Translations under genes and position numbers: made by a program
Notes under the pieces: model-generated
Seen by the model: the letters and a program-made list of their open reading frames with translations, nothing else
What the model was told of the DNA's origin: nothing
The model's database searches: none
NCBI RefSeq assembly: GCF_027887165.1
Contig: NC_077227.1
Span: 69,768,752-69,832,751 of the forward strand
Direction: 5' to 3'
DNA from: Monodelphis domestica
Taxonomy: Eukaryota > Chordata > Mammalia > Didelphimorphia > Didelphidae
Length of the DNA stretch: 64,000 bases
Shown: positions 1 to 11,109 of the stretch, piece by piece
How the letters are laid out: each line of letters starts with the position of its first letter
Numbering within the stretch: the first letter of the stretch is position 1

Positions 1-858
1 GAGATTCTTAAAATTGTTCTTGACTTCCCAGTCAATTTCTAAAGGCAAGGCATCTTTAGCAAAGTGTTTTTCAAAGTGTACTGCTTACATGGGTTGATGT
101 TACTTTCTGACTCCCTTTTAAGTATTGTTGAACAAAAATATAAAAATCTTATTTGAGTGTCCACCCCTTCATAGAAAGGGCCCTCAAATTATCTTAAGCC
201 AATCCTATAAAATGTAAGTTCAAATTCTACAAGCTCAGAAGAATGAGTATGGGGCCCACAGACTTGTCTTCTCTGAAGACTAGAATAGCCTGGCTGATGT
301 CAGAGGAACTCATAACCAAAAGAATGTTCATTACAGGATGTTTTCAGTGGACTATGACAATCCAGGATTGTACTATGCATATTATTTAAAAGGTTATTTG
401 TTATCTCAAAGGGATGTCACAAAATATTAATATTGTCCTTTTTAGCAGTGAATTCTATGGACTTGAGGAAACCTACTGTTATATTTCTCAGTCTTAAGCT
501 ATTAATTTAAGCTTGTTTTGTTTCAACTTTGTTGTACACTTGTATTGTCGTAAGAATCTTGTCTCTGGGTTTAAATCTATGTAAAAAGTTAAGAGAATTT
601 TGCTGATATAGATTGATACTTTCTAAATCTTTTCCTTTGTGGAAATGTATGTTATATATCCTTACAGTTTAGTTAGGTCCAAGACTTTCTTTAACAAAAG
701 TGACAATTCAGTATATAATGTAATTTCTTGAGAATTAGTTTTGTGATTATACCACTACTAGCTATTCCTAAGTGAAGATGTCTTGTTAAATATTATATAA
801 AATGTATATTGGTTTACATCATAAATATTAGATAATATTTAAATTCCCATTTCCCTAG
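1..858 (+). other. GHITM: GHITM intron (upstream part), no recognised repeat
   Basis: A+T-rich DNA ahead of the first visible GHITM exon. It ends in a pyrimidine-containing acceptor (ttccctag at 851-858). I see no repeat, RNA gene or exon here; the earlier GHITM exons must lie to the left of the window. Confidence 0.7.
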
Positions 859-1047
859 GTGTCATGGGTGCAGTGGTGGCCCCTCTGACTTTGTTGGGTG
901 GCCCTTTGATTCTCCGAGCTGCTTGGTATACAGCAGGCATTGTGGGAGGCCTCTCTACTGTGGCCATGTGTGCTCCAAGTGAAAAATTTCTAAACATGGG
1001 AGCACCACTGGGAGTGGGCCTGGGTGTTGTCTTTGTTTCTTCTCTGG
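859..1047 (+). CDS. GHITM: GHITM (TMBIM5) third-from-last coding exon
   Basis: GHITM is a BAX-inhibitor-1 family multi-pass protein of the mitochondrial inner membrane, linked in the literature to cristae structure, cytochrome c retention and calcium/proton exchange. This exon enters in phase 2 after an AG at 857-858 and ends before the donor gtaagt at 1048. It encodes about 63 residues, including MGAVVAPLTLLGGPLILRAA and the following AGIVGGLSTVAMCAPSEKF, which match my recollection of human GHITM with very few changes. This corresponds to about residues 198-260 of 345. Two hydrophobic, glycine-rich membrane segments are visible. The internal ATG at 864 is not a start codon; the frame is open from the splice site. 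The reading frame is intact, so this is the gene and not a processed copy, because introns are present. Confidence 0.96.
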
Positions 1048-1917
1048 GTAAGTATGATTACTTTTAACCTATTTCTTTTATCCCATAATTTATAACAAAT
1101 AACTTGAATAATTTAATCAGAAGGATTATTTTAGAGTTGCATATGTATTTATATTAGCTGGCATCCTATGCAATATTTTTAAATGGATATTATCACAGTT
1201 GGTTTGAATAAGTGTCACTATCAGTTATACTAAGAAGACCTAATAAAACAGATGAGGAATAATGAAGATTTTATAGCATAATAGAGCACTGGGCCCCAGT
1301 CCCAGTCTGCTACTTGCTTCCTTAGCCAAGACAATTGATCTCATTGGCTTCCTCATCTTTACAAGTGAGGGGGTTGAATTAATTGATGTCTAAGGTGTCT
1401 TTCAGCTGCAATTTCTAGGATTCTATGAACATGGGAATGGGCAGCTAAATGGCTCAGTTCCAGAATGCCATGCCTGAAATCAGGAAAAACTCATCTTCCC
1501 ACATTTAAATCTGGCCTCACAATTATTAGCTGTATTACTCTCGACAAGTAATTTAGCCCTGTATGCCTAGGCAAATCATTTAACCCTGTTTGCCTCAATT
1601 TCCTCATCTGTAAAATGAGCTGGAGATGGAAATGTCAAACCACTCCAATAATCTTTCCCAAGAAAACCCTAAATAGAGTCACAAAGAGTCAGACACAACT
1701 GAAAAGATCGAACAACAACAAAATGGCAAAGAATATTCTATTTGGTGGATAAATTTCCCATTTTGATTGTCATTAGATCTAAGGATGCAGTAGTTTCTAT
1801 GTTGCTTAATGTATAGGGTACATATTTTCTTGTTTGGGAAATTTACAGAAATAACAAGTATATGAAAGTTGTAAACTTCCTATGTAAAAATTGCTTTTTT
1901 CCCCATTTTGATTTCAG
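1048..1917 (+). other. GHITM: GHITM intron
   Basis: Runs from the donor gtaagt at 1048 to the acceptor tttcag at 1912-1917. It contains one RTE-tailed SINE (1437-1728) and otherwise unremarkable A+T-rich DNA. Confidence 0.9.
1437..1728 (+). repeat. SINE, tRNA head with RTE-like tail (MAR1-like, family A)
   Basis: Family A: a tRNA-like head (gcagctaaatggctcag), a CORE-SINE-like middle ending in cctcatctgtaaaatgag, and a tail with gtcacaaagagtcagacac followed by gaacaacaac. The tail resembles the 3' end of RTE/BovB LINEs (gggtcgcaaagagtcggaca in bovine elements), which suggests RTE mobilisation. This copy is nearly full length. It lies inside a GHITM intron. The family name is from memory. Confidence 0.75.
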
Positions 1918-2089
1918 GATCTATGTTTCTACCACCTACCACTGTAATTGGTGCTAGTCTCTATTCTGTGGCAACATATGGTGGATTAGTTCTTTTTAGC
2001 ATGTTCCTCCTATATGATACCCAAAAAATCATCAAGAGGGCAGAAATGATGCCACTATATGGTATAGAAAGATATGATCCCATTAACAC
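1918..2089 (+). CDS. GHITM: GHITM penultimate coding exon
   Basis: The exon follows tttcag and ends before gtaagt at 2090. The split glycine codon joins the previous exon (G|GA), and the exon ends in phase 2 (AC|G, threonine). It encodes about 57 residues beginning SMFLPPTTVIGASLYSVATY and ending with the motif YDTQKIIKRAE...YDPINT. The YDTQ segment is a conserved BI-1 family motif in the sixth-to-seventh membrane region. The frame is intact and nearly identical to the human protein as I recall it. Confidence 0.96.
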
Positions 2090-2312
2090 GTAAGTATTTT
2101 CCAGTGTTTGAAAAATGCAAGTTATTGGAATTTTTTAAAATCTTTTTGGAATATGTCTATAACTTAAATATTATGTAGCTTGATCTGACTGACTTTATTT
2201 TTAATAAATTTGAATCACTTTGGAAATATTTGTACCACCACATAGCTCCTGGAATTATACAGTTATGTCTATTTCCATTATTTACAGGGACCTTTTAAAA
2301 AATACTAATATT

Positions 2313-2508
2313 GGGGGCAGCTAGGTGACTCAGTGGACTGCAAGCCAGGCCCAGAGATGGGAAGTCCTGGGTTCAAATTTGACCATAGACACTTCCTAGC
2401 TGTATGACCCTGGGCAAGTCACTTAACGCCCATTGCCTAGCCCTTAACACTCTTCTGCCTTGTAACCAATACATAGTAGTGTTTTGGTTCTAAAGCTGAA
2501 GGTAAGGG
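2313..2508 (+). repeat. SINE, tRNA head with A-rich tail (family B)
   Basis: Family B: head gggggcagctaggtgactca, a B-box-like gggttcaaat, then tgtatgaccctgggcaagtc, cattgcctagcccttaacac, a 'cagtattgattctaag' segment and an end of gaaggtaagggt before an A-rich or simple-repeat tail. The family is WALLSI/SINE1_MD-like, with the name given from memory. The poly(A)-type tail implies L1 mobilisation. Here the tail has become a TG repeat. Confidence 0.85.
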
Positions 2509-2550
2509 TGTGTGTGTGTGTGTGTGTACGTGTACACACACATACATACA
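2508..2550 (+). repeat. (TG)n / (CA)n microsatellite
   Basis: About ten TG units followed by a TACGTGTA turn and CA/CATA units. It forms a short alternating purine-pyrimidine stretch with internal dyad symmetry at the end of a family B SINE. Confidence 0.9.
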
Positions 2551-2941
2551 CTAATAGAGTTAGCTTTCCACTAGATTTCTACTTAGATAAATGTTTATAA
2601 AATTCAGTTTTCATTTTCAGTTCCAGATTTAATGCCTCTTCCATCCTGAATGCAAGAAAAGCAAAACCCATTACAATATGTAGTCATGCAAAGCACAGCT
2701 GTGCCTCAGTCTTCACCCTAAGTCACTATCAGTTCTCTTTCTAGAGGTAGTTCAAATTTTTCATTGAGTCTTTTGGAATTATAGTGGATCATTATGTTGT
2801 TAAGTTAACTAAGTCTTTATATCTAACATCTTTATAATACTGCTATTCACATGTAAAATATTCTCTTGCCTCTACTCTCTTCCCTTTGTCAGTTCATATA
2901 AATCTTCTCAGGTTTTTCTAAAACCATCTTCATCATTTCTT

Positions 2942-3127
2942 TAAAAAACAAAACCTTCTGTCTTAGAATTGATACCAAGTATCAATTCCAATGCAGAAGA
3001 GAGTAGTAAGGGATAGGCCATTGGGGTCAAGTGATTTGCCCAGGGTCACATAGCTAGGTATTATCTGAGGCCAGATTTGAACTCATCACCTCCTGTCTCC
3101 AGGCCTGGCTCTTCATCCCCTGAGTCA
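2942..3127 (-). repeat. Family B SINE, minus strand, 5' end truncated
   Basis: Reads as the reverse complement of family B from its A-tail (ttaaaaaacaaaaccttctg) to ctgagtca. The expected terminal gcccc is missing because the LTR-like block at 3128 abuts it. Confidence 0.8.
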
Positions 3128-3695
3128 TGTCAACTAGAAAAAACACAGAACTATTAAACAGTCAAAATCACTCTTTAATCAAGGGGAAAGGGGTTAGCGC
3201 TACAGAGCTGCTTCCCAAGACTGCACAGAGTCTAGACGCCCTGGTCACCAGCCCCTGGGAGTGCCACCAACTCAGGATGGACTCCGAGGAACAAAAGAAC
3301 TTGGGAAACCTATATATACCACTCTAAGATGACCTGGGGGCTTGGAGAGGGACAGTTGACTGACTCTACAATGGTAAGAAAGGAAAATGAGGAGTTCCAG
3401 ACAGGAATAACAGTGAGGGGCTGATGCCCTACAATGGACACAAAAGGGAAAGACCAAACCCAGGGCTGGGCCACCTAGGTAATGGACCTTAGCCTAGGGG
3501 GAGAAACCACTGGGACAAAAGAGATGCTCAATATTGGATGGGATTAACTGTTCCCACCCAAACTACCAGGAAGTTCACTGTCTGGTGAAGAGGGACCTTC
3601 CCTCAGGGGGAAACCTCTCCTGTGACAAGGTCAAAACCTGGGGTTTCTATACTCAAACTAAATAAACTGGGGATCTCTAGATTTCCATGTTGACA
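3128..3695 (-). mobile_element. LTR-like fossil (possible solo LTR)
   Basis: A 568 bp block bounded by TGTCAAC at 3128 and GTTGACA at 3689, a perfect 7 bp terminal inverted repeat of the TG...CA type. On the minus strand an ATTAAA signal lies about 45 bp before the TTGACA end, which favours minus orientation. The flanks are a SINE (left) and an L1 piece (right) with no clean target duplication, so either one flank was lost or the call is wrong. I see no internal retroviral region. An old fossil. Confidence 0.4.
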
Positions 3696-3699
3696 AGGC

Positions 3700-4335
3700 C
3701 TTTTCATTTTTCTTTGATCTCTTTGGGGGTATGGACCTATTATATTAGCTATTATAATAATATTAGCAGTATTGTTAAGTAAAAGATATGCACAGTTTGA
3801 TAGCCCTTTGGGCATAGTTCACAACTCTACCAAGAGTGCATTGGTGTACTGACTTCCATATCTGCTTCAGGATTTGCCTTTTTTTTTCCTTCCTCTTGGC
3901 CATCTGATATTTGTAAAATGGTTACCTCAGAGTTGTTTCCATTTGCATTTCTCTAAATTATTAGTGATCTAGAGTATATTTTATGACTATGGTTTTGGGT
4001 TTTTCATCTGAAAACTGCCTGTTCCTATCCCCTGACCATTTATCAACTGGGGAATAGATCTTATAAATTTGGCTCCGTTTTTATATTTATAATATAAAGG
4101 TTTCTTTCAGGGAAACTTGTTACAAAGATTCCACTCCCCTCGCAGTTTCATGCTTTTCTTCTAATTTTAGCCGCACTGGTTTTGTTTATACAAAAACTTT
4201 TAAATTTTATATTATCAAAATTATATTTATCTCCTTTGAACTTTTTTTTCTTCTGAATTCTTCCCCAATCCATAGAACTAACAAATACCCAATTTTAGAC
4301 TGATTTTGACCTATAGTAACATAATTAAATCATCT
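3700..4335 (-). mobile_element. L1 LINE fragment, antisense (ORF2 end / 3' UTR)
   Basis: In reverse complement it follows the marsupial L1 order: the segment preceding gaactatgcccaaagggc, the dyad around ggtcaggggataggaac, and gaaatgcaaatggaaacaac. The strand-reversed landmarks are gccctttgggcatagttc near 3800 and cccctgaccatttatcaact near 4030. It is 5' truncated and diverged, and its 3' side is cut off at the LTR-like block. Confidence 0.7.
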
Positions 4336-4883
4336 GTATGGCATGATAGCATTGTGGAGTCATTCCATTTAATAAGATGAAGTATTTGTTTTGGAAGGTA
4401 TAAAAAGATTAATAGGCATTATGATATATGGGAAGACTAAAGAGTTGGTCATAAAGATGCCGATAGCATGTTTGAAAACTATCCAAAGTACATATAGCAG
4501 CCAAAATCCAAATATATTTTTCTTTTCACGATTGAGGTCTTTCTTTTAAGGGGTGGGAATATAAGGTATTCAAGTGAAGAGTCTTCACTAGGTTTTGATG
4601 AAATATCAAGTGTTCTGTTTGCTTCTTTGGATTACCTATTCTGACTCTTGAATTTATGCAAACTATAGCAGCAAATTTGATGTTTTTATTTTTCATCTAA
4701 AAATCACACTTCAATTACTGATAAGCTCATGGTGCTACTGAAAAAAGTGGTTTAGAGCTTTTGAAAGAAGAGATATAATTTATATTTGAAAATGCCAGAC
4801 TAATGTCTTAACAAGTTTTTTAAAGTTGTGTTGTTTTTGCTCTTCTGAATGACACAGACTTGCTGAGTCTCTACCTCAAAGAC

Positions 4884-5059
4884 TTTTTTTTTTTTAAGCC
4901 CTCACTTTCCATCTTAAAATCAGCAGAAGAGCTAGGCAATGTGGGTTAAATGCCTTTACCCAGGTTTACACAGCTAAGAAGTTGTGAGGCCACATTTCAA
5001 CTCAGGATCTCCCATCTCTAGGCCTGGCTTTCAATCCACTGAGCCACCTAGCTGCCCCC
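4884..5059 (-). repeat. Family B SINE, minus strand
   Basis: T-rich start, then ccctcactttccatctta, cagctaagaagt and a terminal gagccacctagctgcccc. The middle is shortened by about 20 bp compared with other copies. Confidence 0.8.
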
Positions 5060-5324
5060 TTACAGACTTATTTTCAAGGTTAAAAAAATACTTATGGTGT
5101 AGCTTTAGGCTATTTAAAAAAATTTTTTTAACACTACCACTTTCTGAATCAAATAGAGTATCAAGAGGAAAAATGTTATTACTTACAGATGCCTAATCAT
5201 TTATTGAAGTCATTTTTTGAATTTAATTTTCTATTACAAATAGTAATATATATAATTATAATAGTTGCTTCCAAATTTAAAGAACTATTTATCAAAAAAT
5301 TATCAACTCCCTTTTCTCTTTTAG

Positions 5325-5409
5325 GATGATGGGTATCTACATGGATACACTAAATATCTTTATTCGAGTAGCCACCATGCTAGCAACTGGGAGCAACAGG
5401 AAGAAATGA
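5325..5409 (+). CDS. GHITM: GHITM last coding exon with stop
   Basis: Follows the acceptor tttag. It encodes (T)MMGIYMDTLNIFIRVATM, then LATGSNRKK, and the TGA stop at 5407-5409. The lysine-rich end matches the human C-terminus (ATGGNRKK as I recall). The three visible exons together give about the C-terminal 147 residues, with no frameshift. Confidence 0.96.
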
Positions 5410-6710
5410 ATTGATCCATTTTGAACCGTCTAAAACTCATCAAATACTCTTGCTTGTGTTCTTAGTGTGTATACTTATTAAATCATTTCTTGTACAAGCA
5501 GCTTTGGTTGAAGTCAGAAGTTCAGAGCCACATTAGCATGGTTTCTATATTCCAGTACAATGTGATGCTTCAAGTTCCACCTTTCTTGAGAATAAATTCA
5601 GCACTTCTCTTGCAAATAAGCACATGAACTTTCCAGTTGTCACGTATGGGTATGAGTAATTAATTGTTCATTGAAAAGGAAGGATCACACTTTTCAATAA
5701 TACCACTTTATTTCAGCATTCTGTTTGTTTTCCATTTGAAGTTGTTAGGTGAAACTTAACATTTTTACTTGCTTTATAATGTAAACAAAGATTCTTTTTT
5801 GCCATCCAAAAAGGAATCCAGTATATACAAGAAGAAGCCCCAGGATTGATGTAGAGGAGTTTCAGCTTTAAGAGTGTTAAGTGATTATCACTTGCTAACT
5901 GGAAATGCAGGGTTTATTATCAGACTTAGATATTGGTATATAGCTGTCGTAAACAGAATTAGCACCCATCTGATATTTTCAGGTAAAACATCTATCCTAA
6001 AAAAGGCAGCAGTGTCATTGTGAACAGGACCTTTGGAATAATAATATATACTCCCAAGTATAGGGAAGGTACTCAAGCAATCTGTTCAGTCTCAGACTGT
6101 TAATCTCTCCTAAGTGTCCCTATCATAGTTTATATGTGCAAGTTCTTTTTTGAGTCATTTTGCTTTCTAGTTAAAACTTCAGAAATATCAAAAAGATTGC
6201 TTATTCCAATCTTGCTACAGTAAATGTATTGATTTGTATAAGATGCGATTTTTTCAACAAAGGTTTATGTTTATGTTAGTTTCTCTTAACTCATTCCTCA
6301 GAATCTTGGTCTTTTTTTTTATATATATATCTTGTTTGTCATTTAGGATATGGAGGTCAATGTGATTGCATCCTGCCCCACTAATTGCTAAAATTAGAGA
6401 CCAAGTTCATTCTTCATAAAATAATGTATTAATGCTAATTTTTCCACAAATTTTCCCCTCAGTCCATTTATTATTTAGAAACAGCTTCCTTGTAAGTAAA
6501 GCTTGTAATTTTATGACACAGAATAAGTTATTTTTGGAAGATTTTTAATGAATGAAATTGAATCTGTAAAATTTTATTGCAATGATAAAATTACTATTTC
6601 TGGCAAGACGTGTTTTATCACCAGCCATCCAGAAGTAGCTAATTTATCCATTGGAGCAATATGATGTGTTTTTTTCTGAAATAATAAAGATCTAGCTTGA
6701 TAGTTGATTG
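5410..6710 (+). other. GHITM: GHITM 3' UTR with poly(A) signals
   Basis: No repeat is recognised over 1.3 kb, which fits a transcribed 3' UTR. AATAAA hexamers lie at 5591-5596 and 6683-6688. The second is followed by a T/G-rich stretch (tagttgattggtctgtaatt) and would give a UTR of about 1.3 kb, close to my memory of the human mRNA. The end point is inferred from the hexamer. Confidence 0.6.
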
Positions 6711-6894
6711 GTCTGTAATTTCTCCAATAGAACTACACATACACTAAAGGAAATTTTTTGAGACTTTTTTAAAAAGAAACTTAGGGTGATGCTATCAGCT
6801 TATACTGTGGAAATTTCAGGTAATTTTAGATTACAAGAAAGGAAAATTTAAATTACAAGTATTATAGGTTGTTGTCCTTTGGACTTGAAACCAA

Positions 6895-7235
6895 AATGGC
6901 ATCACTGTGTCAGGGTCAGTATACAGTGTGCACAACTGTAGCTCATCAGACCAATACAAATTTGGAAGGCTCTACCAGAGATTGAGCACAAATAGCCCAC
7001 GTGAACTTTTGGGATGAAGAGGTCTCTAAATTTGTGTATCTCACGTTTCCTTTCAGCTATCGTAATTTTATTTTTCTCATAGAGCACAGCATCACCTTCT
7101 TTGATGCAGGCACATCACACAAAGTGACCTTGTGCCAGTGTCTCCCAGGTCCTCAGAAAGATCCATGAAGGTCCTTGTGTTGCTTATTCTTGCCTCCATG
7201 TGAGTGCTTGCCTTGTGTGAGTTCCCCATAAAATC
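6895..7235 (-). mobile_element. Non-LTR retrotransposon C-terminal fragment (zinc-knuckle tail)
   Basis: The minus strand reads, in one frame, IKEGDAVLYEKNKITIAERK, followed about 20 residues later by VGYLCSISGRAFQICIGLMS. This resembles the C2H2-like ending CxxCGRxFxxRIGLxSHxRxH found at the C-terminus of several LINE reverse transcriptases. Upstream in another frame is ELTQGKHSHGGKNKQHKDL, resembling the preceding 'GxRxxGGxxKxYKD' segment. Two expected zinc ligands are replaced (CSIS for CxxC; SY for SH). The family (RTE-like or L1-like) is uncertain. Confidence 0.45.
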
Positions 7236-8500
7236 TAGTTACTGGCCTGAATACATAAGATATAATTTTTATTAAACTCTCACTTGGTTCCAAACAGACT
7301 TATTACCTGTCTTCTACTTAACAAAATTGTTATTTTTAAACCCATTCTAGAACTTTACGTGTATCCCTATTAATAATTTCAAGTGGTTGGACTCACTCAG
7401 CATTCTAGTCTGCCAACATTCTGACTCCAAATCAGAATTGTATCTCTCCCGCTGGCTTCCCCAGAATGCCAAAAGGATTCTGTGACCAAAAAATGTTAGA
7501 ACCCTGTGCTTTAAATGATTCTCGAGGCATGTTCTCAGGGTCTCTCAGTATCCTGCTTTCCCTTCTCAGGATACAGTTTGTCAGTGTACTCTTTTTCCAA
7601 ATGTGATTCTGTGAATTGAGCATGCACAGTACAGCTGAATGAGCGTGTCTTGATTTCTGAATACTATCTTAATGAAACCTAATTGGTACCATATCTCACT
7701 ATAATCTTTGTGCTTGTAGTCCACTAACATAACATTTTAAGGTTTTCAAAGAACAACCATACACCAAAAACATCAGAAGTGACTCACAAAATTACAAAGA
7801 TCCAGCAGGACTTGAATGAAAAGATGTGAGTGCACACCCTCAACTCATTTCTTGGGGTTTTTTTCCCATTTGACCATTATCCTAGATGCATTAGTGTTGT
7901 CTGTGCAAAAGCTTGAGTATCATGCAATCAAGAGTTTTATTTTGTAATTAGCTTTATCCCTTGTTTGACTAAGAATCAATTTCCTACCCAAATCTGGGAG
8001 AGAAGAGATTTGCCCTAGAAGATGTAATTTCAGACTGCTTTCTTGTGCGTCTTCCCGTTCCCAACTTTCATTGCCCCCACCATCTGATAATTATCTTGTC
8101 CTTGTTTTGAATTTATCATATGTAATGCATACATGCATATTTCCACATCTCATTTAATAGAGTATAAACTTCAGTGTAGGGATTTTTCATTTGTATTCTC
8201 AATCCAATTCATTGCCTAGTTTAATAAATCTTGTTAATTAATTATATACCTCTTTCCTAGCCTGATAAATGAAATTCTTTTAACAAGATAAATGAGCATT
8301 TTATTCCATGATGAGAGGGTGAACATAAAATTTAAATATTGTCAGCAGATAGAACAGAGGTGCAAATTTATAATAAGGTGTAAATGACTGATATCCCAGC
8401 CTGCCTTCAGCAAAATTCACAAAAGACAGGAGGGGCATGTAAAAAATGACTAAGTGAGGAAAAGGAAAGGAAATCTGGGAGGTTAAAAAAAAATTGCATT
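7236..8500. other. Intergenic, no confident feature
   Basis: About 1.25 kb of A+T-rich DNA with no open exon-like frame and no repeat I can name. The 7430-7620 part vaguely resembles a decayed DNA transposon end, but nothing decisive is visible. Confidence 0.5.
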
Positions 8501-8501
8501 T

Positions 8502-8680
8502 GGGGCAGCTGGGTGACTCAGTGGATTGAGAGCCAGCCTGGGTTCAAATGTGGTCTCAGACTCTTCCTAGCTGTGTGACCCTGGGCAAGTCACTTAACCT
8601 CCATTGCCTAGCCCTTACCACTCTTCTGCCTTAGAACCCACACACAGTATCGATTCTAAGACAGAAGGTAAAGGGTTTTT
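8502..8680 (+). repeat. Family B SINE with target-site duplication
   Basis: Full-length head to aagacagaaggtaaagggtt. The flanks aaaaattgcattt (8489-8501) and aaaaattgcactt (8681-8693) form a 13 bp duplication with one mismatch, confirming both ends. Confidence 0.88.
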
Positions 8681-9069
8681 AAAAATTGCACTTGACAATT
8701 TTGCCCAAGTCCAGAATTTCCCTTTTTTGGGGGTGTGTGGGGGTGGAGAGGTGTCACCTCCCCTACTTAGGCTTTTGTATCCTTATGTAAAATGAAAGGA
8801 TTGTAAAAGTCTTCAAGATCCTTCCAGTTCCATCACCTGTATTGACACAGAGACAATGATAATTGGATTCTGATGGTTTAGTTCCTTGTGTGATACAAGT
8901 CAGCTAGGGTAAGGGTGTTTTACCTTCCCTCTCCTGCTCACCACCTACTCCTTGGTGCTGGTGAAAAACAGATTTGGGGGGGAGGGAGTGACACAAAAGG
9001 CCTTTCTAAGACCCTAATTTTGCTCTGCTGCCCTTCCATAGGACTGACTGATCCTTACAATTAAAGTAA

Positions 9070-9270
9070 GACATTCATAGAATCACAGAATTTAAAGACT
9101 GGAACAGACCTTAGAGGGGATCTCCTCCCACCCCCTTATTGGGTGGAAATGGGAGAAATGAGCTCCAGAGAGATAAGGCGATTTGCTGAGAAAAGAGAGC
9201 TAGAAAATAATGGAGTTAAGACTGAAAACAGTTTTGAATCCTCGCTCCAGTGGTCTTCCCACGCAATCCT
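9070..9270 (-). repeat. MIR/THER1-like SINE, minus strand
   Basis: Contains atagaatcacagaattt and gagaaatgagctccagagag, then an antisense tRNA-like head near 9230. This is the usual order of an antisense MIR-type element. Old and diverged. Confidence 0.45.
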
Positions 9271-9383
9271 TATATCTACGTGGCATGGCACGCTTTAACA
9301 TTTTATTTTAACGTCATGTTTTCTTTCAATTTCTTTCAAACCAAAATTTGAAGAGAATTAAGATTTCACCTGCTATTTGTCAA

Positions 9384-9955
9384 GTCAAATCAACAAGCAT
9401 TTATTGAGCTCCTACTATATGCCAGGCACTCTGGCAAACATTGAGAATACAGGAAGCTCATAGTCTAATGGGGGAGACAAGATGCATACAGCTGTGCAAA
9501 ACAGTCCCAAGTGGTAAATGAGTGCTAATCAGAGAAACAAGCATGGGGGAGGGAGAGGGAGGCTTCAAATAAGGTGGGATTGTAACTGGACAGAAGTAGG
9601 CAGGGAAGCTAGCAAGGAGAGGCAAATGAGGATGGAGAGAGCTCGGCATGGGAGATATGCCCAATCAGTCTCTGGCATGTCCTAGTATGATGAACAGCAA
9701 GGACGCTGCCTCTGGATCAAAGAATTTATTGAGAGAATAACAAACGGGTCATGGAGAAAGGGCTTTGGAAGTCAAACTGGATTTTTTGTCCTGGGGAAAT
9801 AGGGAGTCCCTGGAGTTTATTGAAAGAGGGCAAGGACAGAGGTGGGGATGATGGGGTCAGACCTGTGCGTCAGGAGCATCACTTTGAGAGCTGAGTGGGC
9901 AGTGACAGGGCACCAAGACTAACCTTTGCAGGCATGAGGGGGTATAATGATTAAA
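9384..9955. repeat. L2/CR1-clade-like LINE 3' region
   Basis: Begins caacaagcatttattgagct and ctactatatgccaggcact, then agctcatagtctaatggggg, and later ggggatgatggggtcagacc and catcactttgagagctg. This series of phrases recurs in at least six other places in the window and is characteristic of ancient mammalian L2-type 3' DNA. Orientation is left open. Confidence 0.5.
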
Positions 9956-9956
9956 A

Positions 9957-10595
9957 TGTAGTTTCTCTGCTAGAAGTATTACATTTTTATGACGTTTATT
10001 AAAGATTAAGAGTTAAGAAAATACAAAATAAGAAAGCACATATCTAGGCCCAGAGAGCCCATTCACAACCACTCACTCTACATCCTGCCTGGTAGAGCCG
10101 CATGTGCCCAGCCTCGGAAGCCAAGAGAGCTAGAAGAAGGCGGAGTCAGTTTAAAAACAATTTCTGTTCTCCATGCAGGTGGGATTTCAGGTGAGGTTAC
10201 AAAGCATTCTGGGAAGTAGCAAGGACTTGTGGGGATTGAAGTCTGGGGTTCAAATGTCCATTTTTACAGAGGTAAGAGCCCTGCCTCAAGGGGATGGCAG
10301 CGTCAAAGGAAAGAAGGGGACCTATTGAGAGAATGAAAGGAGAGAGACAGGACTTGACCATTATTTGGAGAAGAGCCATGAGCAAGAGTGAGGGTCAGGG
10401 ATGGCACCTTGGTTTGCTCTCCAAGTTGTCTTGTCTCTAGGAGCTCAAAGATGGCCTTGGATGCCTCCGAAGGGACAGAAGAGAAGTGAAGAACAAGGGA
10501 TATATAAGGTGAATATATGTGCATCCCCTCCTTATTATCTCTGCCATTTGCAAAAATGCATTTGGCAATTAACAGTATACTATCTCAGAACATGC
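9957..10595 (-). mobile_element. LTR-like fossil, minus orientation
   Basis: On the minus strand there is a TATA-like ccttatatatccc, then a long leader and an AATAAA (reverse of 9982-9990), then about 25 bp to tctgctagaag and ...aactaca. The right edge on the + strand (TGTAGTTTCTC) starts with TG. The left-hand limit is approximate, and I could not find a target duplication. Treated as an old LTR remnant. Confidence 0.4.
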
Positions 10596-10599
10596 CCCG

Positions 10600-11100
10600 T
10601 ATCATGCCTTATAGTGAGAATGAGTTTGTTGCTTTGGCGTAACTGGTTCCATTTTTTAAGCTCCATTTTGTGACTGAGTCGTTAGGTAAGTCGTTTTCCT
10701 GTGATCAGGATAAGGTCGGTAATGATGTACGTGCCCTCCAAATTTGGTAAACTACTACTGGCATGTATATACCCTCCCGACCTGGTAAACATCCGTGAAC
10801 AAGGTGGGATCCCCAAACCTGGTGAACAGCTGACAAATCCTTGCCAAGGAGGCTAGCCTTGACGGATCGTTTCATTTCATCAGAATCTTGGGAAATCAAT
10901 CACCCCTCAGAACTTGGGTGTAACGGGCTAACATCCATGTCCAGAACTATAGGAAACCCACCAGAGACCCCCTCTCTTCAGTCTGGTCCCCACACTTGAT
11001 CCTCAAGGCCAATACATCATATGCTCTTGAACGATTCCATTTCCTTGTTGCTTTTTCATGCGATTCTAGCTAATAAACTGGTGGAGGCAGAAATCCTAGA
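10600..11100 (+). mobile_element. LTR-like fossil, plus orientation
   Basis: A CpG-containing block with ttaagctccattttgtgact near 10657 and an AATAAA in gctaataaactggtggaggc near 11072, close to its right end. This layout resembles an LTR. It lies next to the oppositely oriented LTR-like block. Boundaries and family are not resolved. Confidence 0.33.
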
Positions 11101-11109
11101 TCTCATTTA

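Larger units (their letters stand above)
2090..5324 (+). other. GHITM: GHITM last intron, repeat-filled
   Basis: A 3.2 kb intron (donor gtaagt at 2090, acceptor tttag at 5320-5324). It holds three poly(A) SINEs (2313, 2942, 4884), a (TG)n tract, an LTR-like block (3128-3695) and an antisense L1 piece (3700-4335). No additional exon is apparent. Confidence 0.85.
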
